64,000 bases of DNA. Origin: Phanerodontia chrysosporium. Its lineage: Eukaryota > Basidiomycota > Agaricomycetes > Polyporales > Phanerochaetaceae. The notes below the pieces were generated by a model. It was not told where the DNA came from and did no database searches. It saw only the letters and a program-made list of their open reading frames with translations. This document shows positions 56,734 to 64,000 of this stretch, in pieces. The stretch lies in NCBI GenBank assembly GCA_001910725.1, contig MJGA01000004.1, positions 806,001 to 870,000 of the forward strand, read 5' to 3'. Positions within the stretch are counted from its first letter, which is position 1. Each line of letters starts with the position of its first letter. The translations under genes were made by a program, and so were the position numbers.

Positions 56734-57530
56734 ATGGCCTCTCCAGACAAATGTCCCGTCGACCACAAGGCCTCCGCCGCTGCCGACAAGTGCCCTGTTG
56801 ATCACGGCAGCCAGCACTCGGGCGCCGCGGAAGCATGCCCTGTCGACCATACGGCTCGTTCGTCGTGGACGAGCATCTTCTCGTCCTCCAATAACGCTCC
56901 GCCGCCGCCGCCGGCTGCGAGCTCGTCGACGCTGCCGCAGCTCCCGACGGACAGAGAAGTCTCGTCCATACCGCGTACAGACGGCTCGAAGTGGGTGTAC
57001 CCCTCGCAGGCGCAGTTCTACGCAGCCATGGAACGGAAGAACCACAATCCGCACGCACCGGACATGAAGGTCATCGTGCCGATCCACAACGCGGTCAACG
57101 AACGCGCGTGGGCGGAGGTGATGAAGTGGGAGGCGGGCCAAGGCGGCGACAAGTGCGGCGGTGTCAAGCTCGTCAGCTTCAAGGGCAAGCGAAAGAAATG
57201 ACACCGAGGGCTCGGTGGAAAACGCTGCTCGGGTGCGTGCTATAGCAGTGCACCACTATTCTCTCATTCTCATGATACTGCAGCTATACCGCACCGTTCG
57301 ACCGACACGACTGGATAGTCGACCGCTGCGGAACGCGAGTGCGGTATGTTATCGACTTCTACACAGGGCGCTCGCCGGCGAACAACAACCCGTCCTTTTA
57401 CCTCGACGTCCGCCCGGCCTTGGACAGCTGGGAGGGTGTCCGACTACGAGCAGAAAAGTTCGTGTCAAAGTGGATAGGAGATTTCTGGTCGTCCGGCTCG
57501 CCTTCTCCTTCCTCAAAGCCTGCGTCATGA
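56734..57530 (+). CDS. CYC3: Holocytochrome c synthase (cytochrome c heme lyase)
   Basis: Attaches heme to the CXXCH motif of cytochrome c in the mitochondrial intermembrane space. The N-terminus carries three CPVDH motifs at Cys7, Cys20 and Cys35, the heme-binding CP signature of this family. The conserved core follows: [68 protein letters not shown], and after an intron (about 57232-57283) [26 protein letters not shown] and [13 protein letters not shown]. The His in DRHDW is the known heme ligand region. Between FKGK and KEMTPRARW the frame breaks near 57190; one extra C gives the usual FxGxP-x-x-x-(S/T)PxAR reading. Three CP motifs is more than the one or two I would expect. Confidence 0.92.
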
Positions 57531-57618
57531 TTCCTTATGTGCTCCGTACGGATACCCTCGAGCAATATTATCACTACTCCGCATGACTAGATTACAATAC
57601 AACGATCCGAGGCACGCA

Positions 57619-59134
57619 CTACCGCTTGCCTTTCGTCTTTTGCTTTTTGGGCGGAGGCCTCCGAGCCTCCTCGTCCTCACTGCTCTCTTCTGTCTCACTG
57701 TCTGAAACCTCGCTACCCTCCTCACCATCGCTAATCTCTTCCTCGTCGTCCCATTCACCCTCTTCAAATGGCTCATTCTCTCCGCACTCTCGTATTCTTC
57801 CGCATCGCTTTCCTCTCCGCGCTCCTCTTCCTCAGCGTCAGACTCGTCGCCATCTTTCTTGTCCTTCTGCGCAAGCTGCTTCTTGCGCGCAACGTTCTTC
57901 TCCTGCTCTTCGCGCCTCTGTTTCCGCAGGCGCTCCTTGGCTGCATGTTCGGCCTTTTGTTTCTCGACCTCAGCCTTTGTCTTCTTGACTGTTGATTAAA
58001 AGAGTCCATGAGTGAAATGCTTTCGGTATGCATAGGAGGAAGACGCACCAAACTCATGGTAGATGACACTGCCCTCCTTGCCTGGAACACCTTCAACGAT
58101 CTTGATCAGTCGCAGCTCCATGCGCGGCCCAATCTCGTCGAGCTTCACGGCTCTCTTTTGACCCTTTTTGTTGTTCCGCCCAACGTAGTCGTCGGCGAGT
58201 GAGATAGCGTCTGCGTCGTCGCCTCCCACACTCGACGCGGACGAAGCAGCAGACTCGTATCCATCGCCACTGGGCCCTGGTTCGCCCTTCTTTCGTAGCA
58301 GGAAGTCTGCGACGTCCTTCTCGTTGCCGAGGTCAAGGAAGCCGTGCGAGGACGCGGACTTGGACGACGCGCCCTCGAGGACCTTCCGGACGCGCTTTGA
58401 GACGCCGTATGGCTTGACGGTAATGAGGTAGTGGCGGAAGTCAACTGTGCCACGCTCTGCATTGTAGGAGACGAGGACGACGCGGCGAGCAGACGAAAGG
58501 GAGATGGTTTTCGGAGACAGAGGAGGGAAGAGGGTCTGGAAGGCCTTCATGAGCAGTGTAAGATGTGGCGGGGTGCCAGGGCCTGGCTGGGGAAGGAGGC
58601 AAGAACAAGCTTTATAGATGGTGAGACAAGGATGGCATGATAGAGGTCTAGTTCAACGCACCAGAGGCGGGCTCAGATACTCAACTGTGCCTATGCTCTT
58701 CGCCCTCCGCGAGTTCCGAGTAATATCCTTGAGCAAGCTGTACCGCTCTATGCGGAAGCTCAACGTCGGACCAGCAGGCAGCCGCACTATCCGCAACGAC
58801 GGTGCGACATCCGTGAGGGTAAACGCGAGGAGGTGCGTGACGCCAAGCGGGGGAGCCATGGTCATAAAGTCCTTTAGTTTGTTACGTGCCCGTTCCTTCA
58901 CTTGCAATATACATTCAGAACTCCGTCACCACCTTAAAACGCGAAAGGACTGACCCTAAGACGGCTCGCGGTGTTTGGTTCCATGACTTTGCGCACATCG
59001 CGCACGAGTTGGGTAAGCGAGGACCCGACCTGGCCGTGCTTGATGACAAACGACTTGGGGACACCCTCTGCGGTGCCAGGATTGGAGGCGGCGCCGCCCT
59101 TGAGGTGAGTGCGATTTTTGCGTCTGCGAGCCAT
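57619..59134 (-). CDS. SSF1: Brix-domain ribosome biogenesis factor SSF1 (Peter Pan family)
   Basis: Nucleolar factor for maturation of the 60S subunit that binds pre-rRNA near ITS2. The first exon gives MARRRKNRTHLKG, VPKSFVIKHGQVG and SLTQLVRDVRKVMEPNTAS. It continues KERARNKLKDFMTMAPPLGV, THLLAFTLTDVAPSLRIVRL and GPTLSFRIERYSLLKDI. The Brix body goes on with KAFQTLFPPLSPKTISLSSA, RRVVLVSYNAERGTVDFRHY, KRVRKVLEG, GPRMELRLIKIVEGVPGKEG and VIYHEF. The C-terminal tail is a charged coiled coil with long acidic stretches and a final basic patch (PPPKKQKTKGKR). At least three introns are present. It converges on CYC3 with 88 bp between stops. Confidence 0.93.
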
Positions 59135-59618
59135 GACCAGGAGATGTGCAGAGCGAGGAAATCCTCAGGCGCCGACGGAAGTTTGATCATTATTTGCGCG
59201 TATTTGCTACCGACGGCGGTTCGCCGAATTGGGAAGAGGCGGGCCATTGTGGCGTTCGGCAAGATCAAGCAGGGCCACGATCAATGGATTCTCGCTGCGC
59301 AGAACAGGCAAGTAAATACAATATCGCTCTGTTATAATCGCTACGAGTGTACAGGTCCACATGAAGGTGTAAATAAAGTATGACCGGCACTGTGCACCCC
59401 GACACTGGGACCACAATACAAAGGAAGAAGGCATCGAAGAGTATATTTACAGAGGGAAATACCAAGGCTACAATCAAGAGGGTATAACGAGTGACAAGAA
59501 ACTGGACCATAGACTAACAACACATAATAAGTTACGCAAAGTATTATACCTCATTTCGACTGGAACAGCCAGGAATACGCTCCAGGACGACAGACGGACG
59601 AATCTAAAGGTAATACGT
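59135..59618. other. Intergenic region between SSF1 and the PKA gene
   Basis: SSF1 promoter and 3' flank of the kinase gene. AT-richer around 59370-59560. No gene or repeat was found. Confidence 0.4.
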
Positions 59619-61078
59619 TCAGAATTCCAAGAAATGATACTCCACAGGGTCGAAACGTTGCGTTAGGTCACGCGGCCTTTCCTCCCGAATGAGACCTGGT
59701 ATCTCTTCCGCCGGAGGTAGTGGCAGGCGCGAGAAATGCCGAGTATCTTCGACAGAGGAGACATGAGGGATGATCGGCGCCTGGAAGAACATGAGTCAGA
59801 AGCGGAAAAAGCAGCAAATGTAAAGCATACCCGGATCTCCCGACGCTCGAGAGCGTCCCAATCGACACCGCGGAACCAAGGATGGTCAAGAACATCTTGT
59901 GCGCCTCCGATCAAGTTACCGAGCCGTTTTGTTCTGTCTGGATGTAGGAACGCCTTGATGATGTCGCGAGACAATCTATCCATGTCTCTTGGCCAGTGTA
60001 TCTTCCCCTTGAGGATCTTCTCATATATGCCGTATGCTGTTTCATCGAAGAACGGAGGGTACCCTACCATCATCTCATAGGCAAGAATACCGCAGGCCCA
60101 CCAGTCAGCTGCTTTCCCATGTCCGTCTGACTGTATGATTTCGGGGGCCAGGTATTCCGGTGTGCCACAGAGCGTCCAGGTACGGTCATCGACAATCTTC
60201 GCAAAGCCGAAGTCGGTGAGCCTCAAGTAGCCACGCGAGTCAAGCAGTAGATTTTCAGGTTTGAGATCACGGTAGATGATATTGAAAGAATGAAGATACT
60301 TGAGAGCCAGGATGATGTTCGCCAGGTAGAAGCGAGTCACGTCGGGCGTGAACCGCTGAGCACGCCGGAGATGCGTGAAGAGCTCGCCACCGGGGACATA
60401 GGAGAGCAGCATGTAGATGTTGAGACTGTCCTGGAAGGTCGCGTACAGATCCACAATGAAGGGGTGTCGGACCCGAGAAAGGATGTAACGCTCCGCGTTA
60501 ACGTGTTCGACCTGTCTGAGTCGCACTATTTCTGTTTTTCGAAGGACTTTCATTGCGAAGCAGTTCTGAGTCGTTGGAGGAGCTTGACCTCGAAGGCGTA
60601 CAAGGAGTACTCTGCCGAACGTCCCCGTGCCTGACACCATTGTTAGAGTCATGGAAGGCATCCGCGAGGGCATCAGTCACGCACCTAGTGTCCCCTTCAC
60701 CTCAAAGTCCGTCAGTTGCAGGGAACCGCGGTGCAGATGCGACTGTTCATCCTCTAGGTGCCGTGCCGGAGGCCGATTCGGTGCGGCCTCGTCCTGGTCA
60801 ACTTCCATTTGGCCTTCAGACTGCGCGGCCTCCGCGCCCATGCCTCGCATCGTTGATTCGTGACCGCCGTTCTGTGGCTCAACATCCTGCATCGCGTGGG
60901 CGGGCGCGATTTCCTCGTGATCGCTGTTCCCTGGTGATAAGGGTGGTGTCATCGGGCCCTGAGCAGGCACAAGCCCAAATTGTTGCGCGTTCAAGGGCTG
61001 CAGCTGACAGGGCTGAATCTGGAGCGTAGGGTTGGGAAGTGAAGCGGATCGGAACGAGGGGAGTCCGGGTTTATCCAT
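59619..61078 (-). CDS. cAMP-dependent protein kinase catalytic subunit
   Basis: AGC-family Ser/Thr kinase of nutrient and morphogenesis signalling. The roughly 130-residue N-terminal extension is Pro/Gln/Glu-rich (MDKPGLPSFRSASLPNP). The kinase domain opens LQLTDFEVKGTLG, an intron falls inside the Gly-rich loop, and it resumes TGTFGRVLLV. Then come AMKVLRKTEIVRL with the catalytic Lys, HVNAERYIL, YVPGGELFTHLRR, YRDLKPENLLLD, TDFGFAKIV, WTLCGTPEYLAPEII with the activation-loop Thr, and YPPFFDETAYGIYEKILKGK. The C-terminal tail ends PVEYHFLEF, the FxxF hydrophobic motif at the very C-terminus that marks PKA. Sequence from the regulatory-subunit interface cannot be judged. All catalytic residues are in place. 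Confidence 0.94.
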
Positions 61079-61649
61079 GGTCTTGAGGATTTTCGAACAG
61101 AGGAGGCTGGACCGTCAAGGGATGACGCGGGCTGTAAACCCGCGAATGAGACTTCGGACCAATGTCAGATCAAGTGACGCACTTCGAATTATACAGTATT
61201 AAGATATCTTGGCGCAACAATCAATCCACCACTCCGCAATTCCGTGTCAGGGAGCTTCCGAGGCACAATTGTAGAGAACGCAGGGCTGTATCAGAAGGAC
61301 GGCTTGCTTCACGGGGGTAGGTACGATCATCAGAACAGATGATTATGACACGGGTGATGTGAACACCACATACCAGACGTCCTCCGTAGAACACGCGCAC
61401 TGCGCGAATACCGTCTAGTAAAGTTACAAATGAAAGTGTTTATAGAGGGAAAGTCAGAATCGACGCCGAAGACCAACCGACGCTTTGAGCCATGCCACGT
61501 GGCGTTTATTGACAGAGCAATGATTACGAGCCTCAACTTGGTGCTCTATTTGGCCCTAGACTCAGGGAGCGACTCCAGAGTGCGAATTGACAACAAATCG
61601 ACAGAGTCATATGAGCCGCAGTTTGTGCTATACATGTACAGTACTTTGA
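61079..61649. other. Intergenic region upstream of the PKA gene
   Basis: About 0.57 kb with the kinase promoter and the 3' end of the dioxygenase gene. No coding, RNA or repeat feature is supported. Confidence 0.4.
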
Positions 61650-62811
61650 CTATACTCCGAACGCGATAGTAGGGGAACCGTAGATAGCCGAGATGACCCG
61701 CACTTCGCCCCCTTCGCCCGCGCCAGCTGCTACGTACAACGGCACAAAATGATCTGCTCTCGGATGCGCGAGCCTGAAGCCCTGATGCGTAGTGAGATTG
61801 ACCATTGCATCTTTGCGCTCCTTAGCCTGTTAATCGTTAGCATTTCAGACGGGATAGGTCCAAAAACTACTCGTACATCAGACAGTGTGACTGCTTGAAG
61901 AATGGCATTATCGAAGTCACGGTAGATGGGCTTCGCGATGTCCTCTGAGAAGCAAGTGAAGTCGCGCAGGTTGTGGATCGTGAGACCACCCGACAAAACA
62001 AGGATGTGCTCTTCCCTGTTCACTGCGTTCAGGTCGTCAAGCACATGCGTAAGACAATGAGGGTATCACCTCAATTTGCGCACGGCCTGACCAACTGCCC
62101 AGTTCTTAAGAGGGTCAAGAGAGCCGTCAAGAGACGCTTCGATGACAGGAATATCCTTGAACTCTTCCCCAAACATGAGTCGGAAGGGAACGAAGACGCC
62201 ATGGTCCAATCCAGCAGAATTCTTGCCAAGTCCATCTTGACCCCGAGGCTCCAACCTCGACACCGTGCGAGCTAGGAGCCCCGACTACACGAAACGTGTT
62301 GAGTCAAACATCAGATTAACTGTAGCAGGGCAACCTCCTTGAATAATTCCACCACGCGCTGGGACACCGCAGAGTCGCCCCGCGACTTGAATTGCAACCG
62401 GTACAAATCTGGTTGGAATCCATAGTAATCATAGTAGAGAGGGTTCTCCTCGCCGTAGTCAGTTACTGCGCATATCATTGAATCAGTACTATATCAGACT
62501 GCAGAAGAGGCTTACTTACCGAGGCGTTCGCCCAGTGTGTCCCAATGGGCGCTGAACACAACGATAGCCTTTGGCTTATACTTGGTTAGAAGGGCAGGTC
62601 CGAAGTCTCTCAAGAAGTTTGCGAGAGGACCCTTCGGACCGGCATGCTTCAGGATAGGGGAAGCTGCCGCTTCAGACTCAGGAAAAGCGAGCATCGGTGA
62701 GCCATGGCCAAAGAAGAATGCCGGGATTCTTTCTGGGCTATCCGGCAATTCGTCCAGGGCTTTCTTCCACTGTTCTCGTGTCTTTGGAAGCGATGTTGCG
62801 TTAGAAGTCAT
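61650..62811 (-). CDS. Class III extradiol (LigB/DODA-type) ring-opening dioxygenase
   Basis: Member of the metal-dependent extradiol dioxygenase family that includes plant and fungal DOPA 4,5-dioxygenase. The start MTSNATSLPKTREQWKKAL leads to AFFFGHGSPMLAFPE (first His ligand), KPKAIVVFSAHWDTLG (second His), and after an intron YGEENPLYYDYYGF. Next are GLDHGVFVPFRLMF (His), DIPVIEASLDGSLD, HILVLSGGLTIHNLRDF, and near the end GFRLAHPRADHFVPLYVAAG with a further conserved His. The last residues are IYGSPTIAFGV. About five introns are present. The metal ligands and HGSP/AHW motifs are intact, so the enzyme should be active. Substrate (catechol, DOPA or other) cannot be told; no pigment genes lie nearby. 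Confidence 0.88.
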
Positions 62812-63137
62812 GGTACGTGACGGTGGACGGGCGAATGGGAAACGATGGAAGAGCGTGTATGCCAGGAGCCCAGCCAGGACGGCGAGTATTATATAGCTTC
62901 TACCCGCCAGCGTCGCGTGCTGAGAAAGGTCAAGGGTAGAGCGGTGAGAACAAAGATGTCATATCGTTCATTTGCCCTCGGCAGGGAGACTCGCTCGCGA
63001 GCATTCGTAGTCGCAGTCCTTAGCAAGCGGAGGTCTGTTACGAGATCTGGCTCTCGTCATGGGCGCATCTCTAGACGCGCCGCTTGGGCAGGAGCGCTCG
63101 CACACGTTCTGAGGCACCGTCCACCATCTCCGCAAGG
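62812..63137. other. Divergent promoter region, dioxygenase / TFB3
   Basis: About 0.33 kb between the two start codons. No other feature was seen. Confidence 0.4.
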
Positions 63138-64000
63138 ATGTCAAATAGACCAAACGTTAGCAGCTGGCTGCGCGGGACCACCGTTCGCAAGGGAGGAAAT
63201 GCCCAGTCAACAAATACACGTACAGTCACTCCCCAGGTGCAAAGCACATCTACTACGATCTTCGGTGGAGGCGTGAAGGATCCATCTGGGAGGACGTCTG
63301 AGTACTTTGTGAGTACGCTGAAGTTACTGCATGTGTATAGGAACTGACGGCCTCTTTAGTCTATGGATGATCAATGCCCAGTATGCAAGTCGGATAGGTA
63401 CTTGAACCCCAAGCTGCGTCTGCTAGTAAGTGCCTGCTACCATAAAATGTATGTATCGAGACGAATTCGCATGTGCGTTCTACAATTACCTCGTCTTTAG
63501 GTGTGAATCCTGCATCGACAGACTGTTTACCCTTGGCCAGCACCGTGCCCCATATGTAACAAGACCTTGCGCAAGCTCGCATTTACGCCACAAACGTTCG
63601 AAGACCTGACCGTTGAGAAGGAGGTCGCTGTACGGCGACGTATAGCAAGAGAGTGAGAGCCCAGCTTTCTGCGAGCTTACAGGCGCATCCTGATCCATGC
63701 AGTTTCAACAAGCGTCCAGAAGACTTCCCAGACCTGCGGTCATACAATGATTATCTCGAAGAGGTCGAGGATATCAGTACGTGGCCTGTATAATACCTTC
63801 CACCCATCTTACCTTACGACAGCTTTCAACTTGATAAATGACATTGATGTCGCTGAGACGGAAGCTCGCATTGCCAAATACAAACAGGAGAACGCTGCAC
63901 TCATCGAGCTGAACATCCAGCGAGAAGAACAATACGCCCAATATCTTCGCGAACAGGAGGAGGCCGAACGACTCGAGCGTGAACAGCGCGCAGCTGAACT
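63138..64000 (+). CDS. TFB3: TFIIH subunit TFB3/MAT1 (CDK-activating kinase assembly factor), 5' part
   Basis: RING-finger protein that assembles the Cdk7-cyclin H kinase and links it to core TFIIH. The start at 63138 (MSNRPNVSSWLRGTTVRKGG) is the ATG matching fungal relatives; one at 63084 is in frame but adds 18 unrelated residues. Exons 63138-63308 and 63360-63448 are followed by one from 63501. The RING reads CPVCKSDRYLNPKLRLLVSA, CYHKMCESCIDRLF and PAPCPICNKTLRK (C3HC4, complete). Then come FTPQTFEDLTVEKEVAVRRR, NKRPEDFPDLRSYNDYLEEV, NLINDIDVAETEARIAKYKQ, and a coiled coil (EEQYAQYLREQEEAERLERE) that runs off the window. The C-terminal kinase-binding region is not included. Confidence 0.93.

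Overview
The window looks like nuclear DNA of a filamentous basidiomycete, probably a polypore-type agaricomycete. Genes are dense and lie on both strands. Nearly every gene is cut by short introns of about 45-70 bp with GTRNGY donors and YAG acceptors. Several families have a typical basidiomycete form: a GDS1-type winged-helix regulator, 7-Cys mini-metallothioneins, and a JSN1-type RRM+PUF protein. No rRNA, convincing tRNA, CRISPR array, virus or prokaryotic operon was seen.

Layout. 0-6 kb: a truncated aldehyde dehydrogenase, a small membrane protein, a tandem pair of paralogues of unknown function, and APC13. 6-16 kb: a TFIIIC subunit, a Ser-rich orphan, a 1.4-kb non-autonomous transposon (142-bp terminal inverted repeats, 9-bp target duplication), a mitochondrial RCC1-like protein, and a small possibly myristoylated protein. 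16-28.6 kb: a JSN1/PUF2-like mRNA-binding protein, a large GDS1 winged-helix protein with an APSES-like C-terminal region, a gene-poor stretch with one doubtful gene, and linker histone H1. 28.8-43 kb: RNA polymerase III subunit RPC82, a mitochondrial J-protein, QTRT2, splicing factor CLF1, and the decapping scaffold EDC4. 43-47 kb: two metallothionein genes in tandem and a conserved orphan. 47-64 kb: BET4, splicing factor SYF1, a small coiled-coil protein, a WD40 protein, nitronate monooxygenase, cytochrome c heme lyase CYC3, SSF1, the PKA catalytic subunit, a LigB-type dioxygenase, and the 5' part of TFB3/MAT1.

Most genes are single-copy housekeeping genes not joined in a pathway. Some functional echoes exist: CLF1 and SYF1 are both HAT-repeat subunits of the NineTeen splicing complex, the TFIIIC subunit and RPC82 both serve RNA polymerase III, and EDC4 and the PUF protein both act in mRNA decay. 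Several gene pairs are head to head with 135-250 bp between start codons. Convergent pairs may have only 35-110 bp between stops.

Quality caution. At about ten places a conserved reading frame resumes only if one extra base is assumed, often next to a G or C run. All the breaks go in the same direction, which suggests consensus deletions rather than many pseudogenes. CDS limits below are therefore start-to-stop spans including introns. Exon positions are given only where the phases add up.
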